A DNA stretch of 64,000 nucleotides from Anaerocolumna xylanovorans DSM 12503. Its GTDB lineage: Bacteria; Bacillota; Clostridia; Lachnospirales; Lachnospiraceae. The notes beneath the pieces were generated by a model that was not told the origin of the DNA, searched no databases, and saw nothing but the letters and a program-made list of their open reading frames with translations. The stretch is from the NCBI RefSeq assembly GCF_900143645.1, contig NZ_FRFD01000016.1, positions 1 to 64,000 on the forward strand. Reading direction: 5' to 3'. Positions 46,488-54,416 of the stretch are shown piece after piece. Within the stretch, counting starts at the first letter, position 1; every line of letters starts with the position of its first letter. Both the position numbers and the translations under genes were made by a program.

Positions 46488-47525
46488 GTGACATTAAAAG
46501 AAGTAGCGGCACAAGCCGGAGTATCTGTTTCTACTGTATCACGGATTATCAACTCCCCGGATGACAGTTTTGCCCGCAAGGAAGTACGCGACCGGGTTTG
46601 GTCCATTATCAAAGAAACAGGCTATACTCCCAATCTAAGTGCCAGAGAACTAAAGCGCGGAAAAATGAAGGAGCAGGAAACACCCGATGGTGCATTAGCC
46701 TGTATTTTGGGCAGAACTAAGACATTAGAGGACGATCCCTTTTTCGCACAACTTGCAAGAGTCATCGAGCAGCAGGCAATGGAACAAGGTTATCCCGTGC
46801 GGCTTTCCTATTCGGTTTTTGACATGAAGCCAAACTCCATACCGGAAAAGGCGGAATCTTTCAACGCGGATGGTGCCATTATTCTTGGGCGGGTTAGCAG
46901 AAATTATATGGACTTTTTGGAAAAGCAATATAAAAATCTTATCTATGTGGGCCGTAATATCATTTCCGCCGACTGCGATCAGGTTATCTGCAATGGATAT
47001 GAGGCAACACAAATCGCGATAAAACATCTAATCGCCTGCGGCCACCGGCGGATCGGCTATATCGGTGAGATTTCAAGCGAGGTGCGGTACCAGGCGTACC
47101 TTGATACGCTTCGTGAGCATGGGCTGGATTACTCCGCAAACCTTGTCAGCAATTGCCCCCAAAACGGAGCCGGCGGATATCAGGGGGCTGATTATCTGCT
47201 TAGCACAGCAAGTCCCCTTCCAACCGCCGTTTTCTGTGCAACCGACATTACCGCAATCGCTGCTCTGCGCCGCTTTACGGAGTCAAAAATCAAGGTACCG
47301 GAACAGCTTTCCGTCATCAGCATGGACAATATCGAACTATCCGGATATGTTTCGCCTATGCTGACCACCGTAGGAATGCCAATCGTTGAAATGGGAAATA
47401 TTGCAGTACAAACCCTTATCGCCAGAATCCAGAAGCGGCACAAACTGCCCATGAAAATCTTCCTGCCAAACAAACTGGCGATTAGGGAGAGTGTTACAAA
47501 CTTAAATGCAGGAGCATACATATAA
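46488..47525 (+). CDS. LacI-family transcriptional regulator
   Basis: 345 residues from GTG 46488 with GAGGAGG 7 bases upstream. The N-terminal helix-turn-helix is MTLKEVAAQAGVSVSTVSRIIN, followed by a periplasmic-binding-protein-like domain (IGYIGEIS, PTAVFCATDI, VISMDNIELSGY). LacI-family proteins usually sense sugars; this one is the only gene read on the plus strand in the element and lies between two sulfur operons, with operator-like sites upstream of both. So it likely controls sulfur metabolism with an unknown effector. Confidence 0.88.
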   Translation: MTLKEVAAQAGVSVSTVSRIINSPDDSFARKEVRDRVWSIIKETGYTPNLSARELKRGKMKEQETPDGALACILGRTKTLEDDPFFAQLARVIEQQAMEQGYPVRLSYSVFDMKPNSIPEKAESFNADGAIILGRVSRNYMDFLEKQYKNLIYVGRNIISADCDQVICNGYEATQIAIKHLIACGHRRIGYIGEISSEVRYQAYLDTLREHGLDYSANLVSNCPQNGAGGYQGADYLLSTASPLPTAVFCATDITAIAALRRFTESKIKVPEQLSVISMDNIELSGYVSPMLTTVGMPIVEMGNIAVQTLIARIQKRHKLPMKIFLPNKLAIRESVTNLNAGAYI

Positions 47526-47572
47526 GAAACAGGTTCATTGTTCCGCTTGGAGCAAATGAACCTGTTTTTTCT
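47526..47572. terminator. bidirectional terminator between lacI-type gene and cysA
   Basis: AACAGGTTCATT (47528-47539) pairs with AATGAACCTGTT (47555-47566), with A run on one side and T run on the other. It serves two converging genes. Confidence 0.88.
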
Positions 47573-47581
47573 ATGTTCCCA

Positions 47582-48640
47582 TTAAATTGTAAAAGCATCA
47601 TTGGCCTTAAATGCCATATTTTCCACTAAACGAACCTGATAGTCGTTATAGAGATACAACCGGTAAATCAAAATACTGACCTCTTCGCCCACGGTAATCA
47701 CATCATCTTCCAGGGAACGATAGGAGATAAATTTCAAGCCGCCCACGGTAAGCCGTAGTTCCAGCATGTTGCCGCGAAAGAAAATGGCTTCCACTGTCCC
47801 CCGTTCTGAGGCATGGGGATAAATCTCCTGCTCCTTCTTGGTAACACGCACGAATTCAGGCCGAATTATGGCTTTTAAATAGCCTTCACTGGTTTCAAAG
47901 CCATGCAGTTGACCATAATTTTCAATTACAATAGATTCACCAATGAATTTGGCAGCAAAGGGAGTGGCAGGATTCTTATAAATGTCTATGGGAGTTCCGA
48001 TCTGCTCAATACGGCCGCTGTTGGTGATGATGATTTCATCTGCTACCTCCACTGCTTCCTCCTGATCATGGGTAACAAAGATGCTGGTGATACCCACCTT
48101 GTTAATGGTCTCTCTTAACCAGGTACGCAGCTCTTTGCGAATCTTGGCATCAATGGCAGCAAAGGGTTCGTCAAGCAGCAGCAGATGAGGATTTGGCGCC
48201 AGGGCACGGGCAAAGGCCACCCGCTGCTTTTGCCCGCCGGAAAGCTGATGGGGGCGGCGCTTTTCCAGCCCCTCCAAGCCGATCAGCTTAATCAATTCGT
48301 TTACCCGCTGTTTGATGTAGGCTTTGTCTTTCTTTTGCACCTCAAGCCCAAAGGCAATATTATCAAACACCGTCATGTAGCGAAAAAGGGCATAATTCTG
48401 AAATACAAAACCAATTCCCCGGCTGCTGGCAGGCAGGGAATTCACCCGCTGTCCGTCAATAATGATGTCACCGCCATCCGGCGTTTCTAACCCGGCAATC
48501 ATGCGTAATATAGTGGTTTTACCGCTTCCTGAAGGGCCAAGTAACCCAATCAGTTTTCCTTTTTCAATAGAAAAGCTGACATTATCTGCTGCCTGAAAGC
48601 TTCCGAATCTTTTGTTGATATTTTGGAGTTCTACATACAT
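47582..48640 (-). CDS. cysA: sulfate ABC transporter ATPase
   Basis: 352 residues. Walker A GPSGSGKTT, Q-loop FVFQNYALF, signature LSGGQKQRV, Walker B LLLLDEPF and H-loop THDQ are intact; the C-terminal 110 residues are a TOBE-like regulatory domain. It drives sulfate or thiosulfate import with the two permeases and binding protein upstream. Last of its operon, ending at the bidirectional terminator. Confidence 0.93.
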   Translation of the reverse strand: MYVELQNINKRFGSFQAADNVSFSIEKGKLIGLLGPSGSGKTTILRMIAGLETPDGGDIIIDGQRVNSLPASSRGIGFVFQNYALFRYMTVFDNIAFGLEVQKKDKAYIKQRVNELIKLIGLEGLEKRRPHQLSGGQKQRVAFARALAPNPHLLLLDEPFAAIDAKIRKELRTWLRETINKVGITSIFVTHDQEEAVEVADEIIITNSGRIEQIGTPIDIYKNPATPFAAKFIGESIVIENYGQLHGFETSEGYLKAIIRPEFVRVTKKEQEIYPHASERGTVEAIFFRGNMLELRLTVGGLKFISYRSLEDDVITVGEEVSILIYRLYLYNDYQVRLVENMAFKANDAFTI

Positions 48641-48646
48641 ATCCTT

Positions 48647-49456
48647 TTACCTCTCTTCTCTCTTGACGCGGTATTCCACGATGTTACGCAAAATTAGTAT
48701 TATTACTGCAATCAACACCAAAATGGAGGAAACGGAAAAAGCAGCTGTCAGCTTGAATTCGTTGAACAGGATTTCCACATGAAGCGGAAGGGTGTTGGTT
48801 TTTCCCCGCAAATGTCCGGATACTACCGACACTGCGCCGAATTCGCCCAAGCTGCGGGCAGTGCAGAGAATCACTCCATATAACAGTCCCCATTTGATGT
48901 GGGGAAGGGTGACTTTGAAAAAGATGCGAAAGCCTCCTGCCCCCATCAGGGCAGCAGCTTCTTCCTCGTCACTTCCCTGTGCCTGCATCAAAGGAATCAG
49001 CTCACGGGAAACAAAGGGGAATGTAACAAAAATTGTAGCCAGTACAATACCTGGCACCGCAAACACAATTTTAATATCCCAGGCTTCCAAAAGCGGGTAA
49101 GCCCACCCGATTCGTCCGAACACAAGAATAAATACCAACCCGGCAATGATAGGTGAAATGGAAAAAGGAATGTCAATCAATGTGGTAAGTGCCTGTTTAC
49201 CCCGAAAACGAAACTTAGCGATGGTCCAGGCGGCGAAAACTCCAAATATGGTATTGACAATGACCGTAATCCCAGTTGCCAGCAGGGTCAAGTGCAGCGC
49301 TTTTACCGCATACTCATCGGTTATGGCTTTCGAAAAGGTTTCGAAGCCCTGCCGTAAGGCATAGACCAGCACTGTGGCAAGAGGTAAAACAAGCATGATA
49401 ATCAAAAATGCCCCGCCAAGCAGGATGAGTATCACTTTGACAATTTTCTCTTTCAA
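48647..49456 (-). CDS. cysW: sulfate ABC transporter permease
   Basis: 269 residues from TTG 49456 (AAGGGGG upstream). Six membrane helices and the EEAAALMGAGGFRIFFKVTLP coupling loop; LGEFGAVSVVSG is the CysW end signature. Pairs with the upstream permease. Spacing to neighbours is 5-6 bases. Confidence 0.9.
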   Translation of the reverse strand: MKEKIVKVILILLGGAFLIIMLVLPLATVLVYALRQGFETFSKAITDEYAVKALHLTLLATGITVIVNTIFGVFAAWTIAKFRFRGKQALTTLIDIPFSISPIIAGLVFILVFGRIGWAYPLLEAWDIKIVFAVPGIVLATIFVTFPFVSRELIPLMQAQGSDEEEAAALMGAGGFRIFFKVTLPHIKWGLLYGVILCTARSLGEFGAVSVVSGHLRGKTNTLPLHVEILFNEFKLTAAFSVSSILVLIAVIILILRNIVEYRVKREER

Positions 49457-49461
49457 TTCTT

Positions 49462-50310
49462 TTACCCCCTTGCGATTTTATTGATTCTGGCCTGAAGCAA
49501 ATTGATTCCAAACAGCAGAATGAAAGCAAAAATAACCATTACCAGCGCAATAGAGGTGGCGGCGGCGTAGTTGAACTGCTCCAGTTTATTCATAATAATC
49601 AGCGGCGTAATCTGCGTCTTATAAGGGATGTTCCCCGCAATAAACACCACGCTGCCGTATTCACCGATACAGCGGGCAAATGCCAGTCCAAACCCGGTAA
49701 GCGCAGCGGGCAGGATTTCCGGAAACACTACTTTAAAAAAGATACGGGAACGGCTGGCCCCCAAGGCCAGTGCCGCTTCCTCATACTGTGGATCCAGCTT
49801 TTCCAGCACCGGCTGGATGGACCGCACCACAAAGGGGATACCGATAAAAATCATGGCAATCACGATACCAACGGTAGTGTAGGAAATTTTGATACCGATT
49901 TTATCAAACCATCCTCCTATCCACCCCTTACCGGAGTACAAGGTGGTCAGCGAGATACCGGCAACCGCGGTGGGCAAGGCGAAGGGCAGCTCTATCAAAC
50001 CATCCAAGATCCTCCGGAAAGGAAATTGATAGCGGGTCAGTATCCAGGCGAGGAGAATTCCAAAAACTACGTTCACCGTAGTGGCAATGGCCGCACAGGA
50101 AAGGCTCACTTTATATGTAGCCACCGTCTGCTCGTCGGTAACGACCCGCCAAAAATCGTTAAAAGTGGTACCTGAAAGAGTCAGAAGAACCGAAAACAGA
50201 GGTAACAGCACAATCAGGCTAAGCATGGTGATGGTGATTCCCATAGAGAGCCCAAAGCCCGGTATTACGTTGTTCTTTCTCATGCCAGAATTTTTTTTCA
50301 GATGAAACAC
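49462..50310 (-). CDS. cysT: sulfate ABC transporter permease
   Basis: 282 residues from GTG 50310 (TAGGGGG, 8-base spacer). Six membrane helices, EEAALALGASRSRIFFKVVFP coupling loop and ARCIGEYGSVVFIAGN, the CysT/CysU signature. Forms the membrane channel with CysW. Confidence 0.9.
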   Translation of the reverse strand: MFHLKKNSGMRKNNVIPGFGLSMGITITMLSLIVLLPLFSVLLTLSGTTFNDFWRVVTDEQTVATYKVSLSCAAIATTVNVVFGILLAWILTRYQFPFRRILDGLIELPFALPTAVAGISLTTLYSGKGWIGGWFDKIGIKISYTTVGIVIAMIFIGIPFVVRSIQPVLEKLDPQYEEAALALGASRSRIFFKVVFPEILPAALTGFGLAFARCIGEYGSVVFIAGNIPYKTQITPLIIMNKLEQFNYAAATSIALVMVIFAFILLFGINLLQARINKIARG

Positions 50311-50347
50311 GTATTAATCCCCCTAATCGGTAATTATGTAACGAGTA

Positions 50348-51406
50348 TTATTTCTTATAAATCTCATCGAAGATGGCCCCGTCTGCAAAGAACTTCTCGG
50401 TTGCTTTTGCCCATCCTCCGAAATCATCGTCAATATTGACCAGCTCAATGTCCAAATTAAAAGTGCTGCTGAATTCCTTCAAAATATCGGGGTTAGAGGG
50501 ACGGTAGAAGTTCTGACCTTCCAGCCGCTGTGCCTCATCCGAATAAAGATATTCAAGATATGCCTTGGAGACTTCTTCCGTACCATGCTTTTTAACATTC
50601 GTATCTACCACTGCTACTGACGGTTGTGCGAGAATGCTTAAGGATGGTGTGACAACCTCGAAATCATCCGGGTGCTCTTTTAAGGATAGGAAGGCTTCAT
50701 TCTCCCAGGCCAGCAGTACATCCCCCTGCCCATTTTCCACAAAAGTGGTAGTAGCACCTCTCGCACCGGAATCCAGCACAGACACGTTGGCATATAAAGC
50801 TTTCAAGAAATCCTTATCCTTTGCTTCATCCCCGCCGAACTTTTTATTGGCAAAAGCCCAGGCTGCAAGGAAATTCCACCGCGCACCGCCGGAACTCTTA
50901 GGATCGGGAGTGATGACTTCCACACCGGATTTCACAATATCGTCCCAATCCTTCAGATTTTTGGGATTGCCCTTGCGTACTAAAAAGACAATCGTAGAGG
51001 TATAGGGAGCACTGTTCTTTGGAAACTCATTTACCCAGCCGTCCTCAATCAGACCGGCCTTACGTAATTCGTCCACATCGCCCTCCAGCGCCAGTGTCAC
51101 CACATCCGCCTCGTTACCCTCCAGCACTGAACGGGCCTGCTTGCCGGAACCTCCATGAGACTGGGTAATCTCTACCTTTTGCCCCTTTTCCTTCTCCCAG
51201 TATGTCTGGAAAAGCTTGTTGTACTGTTCGTAAAGTTCGCGTGTAGGATCGTAGGAAACATTGGTGATGGCCACTGATTTGGCAGAATCCTTGTTAGCGG
51301 CCAAAGAGGAATCTTTGCTGGCGCAGCCGGTAAAAGCGCCTGTAATTAAACCTAAGGTGATTGCCAGTGCCAGTGCTTTTCTTGATAAAATAGATGTGCG
51401 TTTCAT
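50348..51406 (-). CDS. sbp: sulfate-binding lipoprotein
   Basis: 352 residues. Lipobox GAFTGC near residue 28 after a signal peptide anchors it outside the membrane, as required in Gram-positives. The body shows the sulfate-binding family motifs VTQSHGGSGKQARSVLEG-like ITQSHGGSGKQARSV, VVTLALEGDVD and TPDPKSSGGARWNFLAAW, with PSVAVVD. It captures sulfate for CysTWA. Expression is likely set by the upstream Cys-rich leader and an operator-like site. Confidence 0.92.
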   Translation of the reverse strand: MKRTSILSRKALALAITLGLITGAFTGCASKDSSLAANKDSAKSVAITNVSYDPTRELYEQYNKLFQTYWEKEKGQKVEITQSHGGSGKQARSVLEGNEADVVTLALEGDVDELRKAGLIEDGWVNEFPKNSAPYTSTIVFLVRKGNPKNLKDWDDIVKSGVEVITPDPKSSGGARWNFLAAWAFANKKFGGDEAKDKDFLKALYANVSVLDSGARGATTTFVENGQGDVLLAWENEAFLSLKEHPDDFEVVTPSLSILAQPSVAVVDTNVKKHGTEEVSKAYLEYLYSDEAQRLEGQNFYRPSNPDILKEFSSTFNLDIELVNIDDDFGGWAKATEKFFADGAIFDEIYKK

Positions 51407-51492
51407 AAAAACATACCTCGTTTCATAATTTTATTATGTTTCGTTTCAAACATGGTTCGGATAACTGTCTCTTTACCTTTCATCTGTAAAGG

Positions 51493-51546
51493 CTAAAGGG
51501 TGCAACATCGAAAATACACCGGAATAAGTATGCCTCGGTTCAACAT
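51493..51546 (-). CDS. 17-codon leader peptide with tandem cysteine codons
   Basis: ATG 51546 follows GGAGTG with 6-base spacing and encodes MLNRGILIPVYFRCCTL, stop TAG. Two adjacent Cys codons (TGT TGC) lie two codons before the stop. It is 86 bases before the sulfate-binding protein. Downstream RNA can form CCUUU/AAAGG and, closer to the next start, alternative AUGUUU-AAACAU pairings that include the GAGGU ribosome binding site. This fits translation-coupled attenuation sensing charged tRNA-Cys. Confidence 0.65.
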   Translation of the reverse strand: MLNRGILIPVYFRCCTL

Positions 51547-51599
51547 AAGAATCACTCCATTTTCAATTCATATAAAATCTATAAGTTTAGTATGTTATT

Positions 51600-51652
51600 A
51601 TATTACCCTAATAATTTTAAGGTTGCAACGAGAAATTAAGCAATCGTTTGCG
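51600..51652 (-). promoter_or_regulatory. promoter and operator-like site of the sulfate transport operon
   Basis: TTGCAA (51628-51623), 17-base spacer, TAATAT (51605-51600) on the minus strand. Upstream at 51640-51652 is ACGCAAACGATTGC-like GCAATCGTTTGCG, sharing CGCAAACG with the two sites near the regulator gene. Confidence 0.6.
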
Positions 51653-51675
51653 TAGCACATTACTGCCAGAAAGGA

Positions 51676-51718
51676 CAAAAAAATCCGCCCTGTCCATTCT
51701 TCTTAGGACTTGACGGAT
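51676..51718 (-). terminator. terminator just inside the element, after the sigK 5' part
   Basis: ATCCGTC and GTCC pair with GGAC and GGCGGAT, followed by a T7 run on the minus strand. It would stop transcription of the interrupted sigK before it enters the element, and it is removed on excision. Confidence 0.75.
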
Positions 51719-51756
51719 ACAACTACAACACAAAATCATTTACATTAACCACGCTC

Positions 51757-51762
51757 CGATAC
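51757..51762 (-). other. left attachment core of the skin element
   Basis: GTATCG on the minus strand, matching GTTTCG at 32036-32031 in five of six bases, including the shared TCG. The joined site has weak inverted symmetry (TCAAGGTCCT and AGGATTGA arms). Confidence 0.7.
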
Positions 51763-52329
51763 ATAGGACCTTGATATCCCAATCTTATTGGCTATCTCCC
51801 TCTGTGTTACTTCTTCCTGAGCATTAAGGCCATACCGCATTTCTATTATCTGCTTTTCTCTCTTATTAAGAACTTTATTGACCAGCTCATAGAGTTTCTT
51901 TACATTTCCCTGCAGTTCAATATCGTCTATGATATCAGTTTCTGAACTTTCTATGATATCCAATAGATTAATCTCATGCCCCTCTTTGTCAGAACCAATA
52001 GGCTCATACAGGTAAACTTCTTTTGCCTGTCTCTTACCGCTCCTTAACATCATAAGCAGTTCATTATCTATACATCTTGAGGCATAGGTCGCAAGCCGTA
52101 TCCCTTTGTTTGGATCAAAGGTGTCGATTGCTTTTATCAATCCAATCGTGCCAATGGATATTAAGTCATCTATTTCTCTATCCGCTGTATTGTACTTTTT
52201 AACAATGTGTGCTACCAGGCGGAGATTACGTTCAATTAGAATATCCCTTGCTTCTTTACTGCCTTCCATACAACGGCAAAGGATATCCGTTTCTTCCTTG
52301 GCGCTTAACGGCTTTGGAAAAGATTTCAC
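51757..52329 (-). CDS. sigK: sigma-K 5' part (191 codons), interrupted
   Basis: From GTG 52329 (GAGGTG upstream) it encodes a sporulation sigma-70 factor lacking a pro-sequence: MKSFPKPLSAKEETDILCR, with LIERNLRLVAHIVKKY (region 2.1), LISIGTIGLIKAIDTF (region 2.2-2.3) and the start of region 4.2, QREIANKIGISRSYVS. As it stands the frame runs three codons into the element (ERG) and stops at 51745, mid-helix. A TGA lies in frame 5 codons upstream of the start, so no pro-peptide is possible. This resembles C. difficile SigK, where excision rather than processing provides the main control. Confidence 0.93.
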
Positions 52330-52362
52330 TGTAAAAGCACCTCAACAATAGGGGTTTATTAT

Positions 52363-52390
52363 TAATTTATGCCCGGTGCAGCTATTAAGT
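52363..52390 (-). promoter_or_regulatory. putative sigma-K/sigma-E type promoter of sigK
   Basis: AC (52390-52389), 17-base spacer, CATAAATTA (52371-52363) on the minus strand. This matches the sigma-K consensus (AC, about 17 bases, CATAnnnTA), suggesting autoregulation. The match is short and may be chance. Confidence 0.45.
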
Positions 52391-52542
52391 GCCTTTCCTA
52401 AATAAAAGATTTCCGGTAATTTTGAATTCTTTCATTTTTCTATTGTCCTAAACTTATCCTTCTTGACTGAAAACTTGTAAATTAATATAATAGAATAAAA
52501 GCTTTTACAATAAATTGTCCCCAAGACAAAGAAAGAGGTCCT

Positions 52543-53193
52543 ATGTCCGTCAAGCAAAAGCTTCAATATTTTTGGGATTACTACCGTGTTACTGCCCTTG
52601 TTATCATATGCCTTGCCTTTGTTACCGTAACAGCTTATAAAACTATTTCCTCCAATTTACATAAATACAATCTCTATTGCATCCTGCTAAACGATGTAAA
52701 CAACACCTCTCTTGCAGATTACATAGGCACAGACTTTCCTGCTTATCTTCACAAGCCTGATTATAAAATAAACATAGATAATGGCTACCCCTTTTCTTAT
52801 CTGAAAGAATATGATATTAACTGGCCGGATGAAAGCTCCACTGCAAAATTCATGTCACTTACGAGCACCGGTAAAGCAGATGTCGCCATATCGGATTATA
52901 ATTCCCTGCTCTGGGCGGTACATGAAGATTATGCCTACTCTCTTGATGAAGTCCTTCCAGCCGGCCTCCTTCTAAAGCTTAAGCCATATTATGTATATGC
53001 TGACTTTAAGGATTCAGATGGAAATGACGGTAAAATATACGGCCTTGATATCTCCGGCACAGAAGCTTTTAAAAGCCATAAAAGTAACTACAGCGACGGA
53101 GTTGTGTTTCTTCCGAAACTGACTGCAAAGGCTTCGGAGCAGAAGAAAAAAGATAGAGTTGTTTCCTTTATTGAATATCTTTTTCATGACTGA
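52543..53193 (+). CDS. membrane-anchored protein of unknown function
   Basis: 216 residues with AAGAGGTCC upstream of ATG 52543. One membrane helix at residues about 16-35 (VTALVIICLAFVTVTAYKTI) then an outer domain with SDYNSLLWAVHEDYAYSLDEVLP and a lysine-rich C-terminus. I do not recognise the family; the layout resembles small exported proteins found beside sigK in some Clostridia only by position. Divergent from sigK, convergent on the polyamine operon. Confidence 0.75.
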   Translation: MSVKQKLQYFWDYYRVTALVIICLAFVTVTAYKTISSNLHKYNLYCILLNDVNNTSLADYIGTDFPAYLHKPDYKINIDNGYPFSYLKEYDINWPDESSTAKFMSLTSTGKADVAISDYNSLLWAVHEDYAYSLDEVLPAGLLLKLKPYYVYADFKDSDGNDGKIYGLDISGTEAFKSHKSNYSDGVVFLPKLTAKASEQKKKDRVVSFIEYLFHD

Positions 53194-53225
53194 TATTTTC
53201 TTTTGATGGTAATATGGGTAAAGTA

Positions 53226-53249
53226 TCAGCCTGCCTTGCGACAGGCTGA
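53226..53249. terminator. bidirectional terminator between the unknown protein and nspC
   Basis: TCAGCCTG (53226-53233) pairs with CAGGCTGA (53242-53249), with ATTATTAT downstream on the plus strand. It lies between converging genes. Confidence 0.75.
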
Positions 53250-53253
53250 ATTA

Positions 53254-54402
53254 TTATGACAATCTCATTTTAAAGTCTTCATAACCGAATTCTTTGATTA
53301 CCTGTGTTCCTTTTTCCTGACTCCAAAGAGCTATGGAGGGGAGTCCCATACCGTTAAAGGTATTGTTCTTTACCATGGTATAGTGCCCCATATCACAGAA
53401 TACTAAGGTGTCTCCTGGCTTTAAAGGCTCCTTGAAGGAATAGTCCCCAATAATATCACCGGAAAGACATGTAGGTCCTCCCAGGCGGTATGTATAGGCA
53501 TACTCTCCCGGTTTACCCGCACCGATCACCTCCGGTCTGTAAGGCATCTCCAGAACATCCGGCATATGGCAGGCGGCAGAGGTATCAAGGATTGCCAAAT
53601 CCATTCCATTATGAAGGGTATCCAGTACTCTTGCCACCAGAAAGCCTGTGTTAAGTGCCACTGCTTCCCCGGGTTCCAAATATACTTGTACCTTATATTT
53701 GTCCTTGATGAAAAGTATACATTCAATCAAAGTATCAAGGTCATAATCATTTCGGGTGATATGGTGTCCTCCGCCGAAGTTCACCCATTTCATACCGGCA
53801 ATATACTGTCCGAATTTCTCATCAACTACCTTAAGGGTACGCCATAAAACATCGGAGTTTTGCTCACACATGGTGTGAAAATGCAGGCCGTCAATACCCT
53901 CTAATTCGGATGTCCTAAACTGGCTTAAGGTCACTCCCATACGGGAGCCGGTAAAACAGGGATTGTACATATCTGTTTCAATCTCTGAATATTCCGGATT
54001 AATGCGGATACCACAGGAAATATGCCTGCTGCTTTTTCTTAGCATATCCTTGTACTTTCCCCATTGGGAAAAGGAGTTAAAGACAACATGGTCACACAGA
54101 GACAGGATTTCCTCCATCTCCTCTTCTTTATAGGCAGGAGAGAAAATGTGCACTTCTCCCTCCATCTCCTCCCTGCCAAGCCTTGCTTCATAAAGGGAGC
54201 TGGCAGTGGTGCCCTGTAAGTATTTCCCAATAAGAGGATACACAGAGAACATGGAAAAAGCCTTCTGGGCAAGTAATATCTTACAGCCTGTTTTATCTAT
54301 AACATACTTTAAGGTTTCAAGGTTTTTCTTTAGAAGAGACTCATCCATGATGTAAACCGGTGTCTTTAAGCTCTCCGGATCAAAGTTTAATACACCCTTC
54401 AT
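53254..54402 (-). CDS. nspC: carboxynorspermidine decarboxylase
   Basis: 382 residues from ATG 54402, chosen because AGGAGGAG lies 6 bases upstream. A PLP alanine-racemase-fold decarboxylase: LLAQKAFSMF contains the PLP lysine, GLHFHTMCEQ and HITRNDYDLDTL shape the active site, and CHMPDVLEMPYRP and LGGPTCLSGD supply substrate residues. It turns carboxyspermidine or carboxynorspermidine into the triamine. The start overlaps the end of the reductase gene. Confidence 0.9.
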   Translation of the reverse strand: MKGVLNFDPESLKTPVYIMDESLLKKNLETLKYVIDKTGCKILLAQKAFSMFSVYPLIGKYLQGTTASSLYEARLGREEMEGEVHIFSPAYKEEEMEEILSLCDHVVFNSFSQWGKYKDMLRKSSRHISCGIRINPEYSEIETDMYNPCFTGSRMGVTLSQFRTSELEGIDGLHFHTMCEQNSDVLWRTLKVVDEKFGQYIAGMKWVNFGGGHHITRNDYDLDTLIECILFIKDKYKVQVYLEPGEAVALNTGFLVARVLDTLHNGMDLAILDTSAACHMPDVLEMPYRPEVIGAGKPGEYAYTYRLGGPTCLSGDIIGDYSFKEPLKPGDTLVFCDMGHYTMVKNNTFNGMGLPSIALWSQEKGTQVIKEFGYEDFKMRLS

Positions 54403-54416
54403 TGGCTTCTCCTCCA

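Larger units (their letters stand above)
32031..51759 (-). mobile_element. skin-type element interrupting sigK, about 19.7 kb
   Basis: Both borders lie within sigK and share GT(A/T)TCG. Excision would remove 19,726 bases and restore a continuous sigma-K frame. A large serine recombinase of SpoIVCA type lies 35 bases inside the 3' border. Cargo: a surface protein and sulfate uptake and reduction genes, richer in G+C by eye than the flanking DNA. In B. subtilis and C. difficile such elements are excised in the mother cell during sporulation to make sigK. No phage structural or conjugation genes are seen. Confidence 0.9.

Noticed and set aside
51745..52329. sigK 5' part as a complete but short sigma factor
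   Set aside because: It ends three codons after the helix-turn-helix begins and lacks the recognition helix end; the missing end lies at 32033-31965.
52536..52546. AGGTCCTATGT identical to the left sigK attachment arm
   Set aside because: It overlaps the ribosome binding site and start of the next gene and lacks the TCG core; probably chance.
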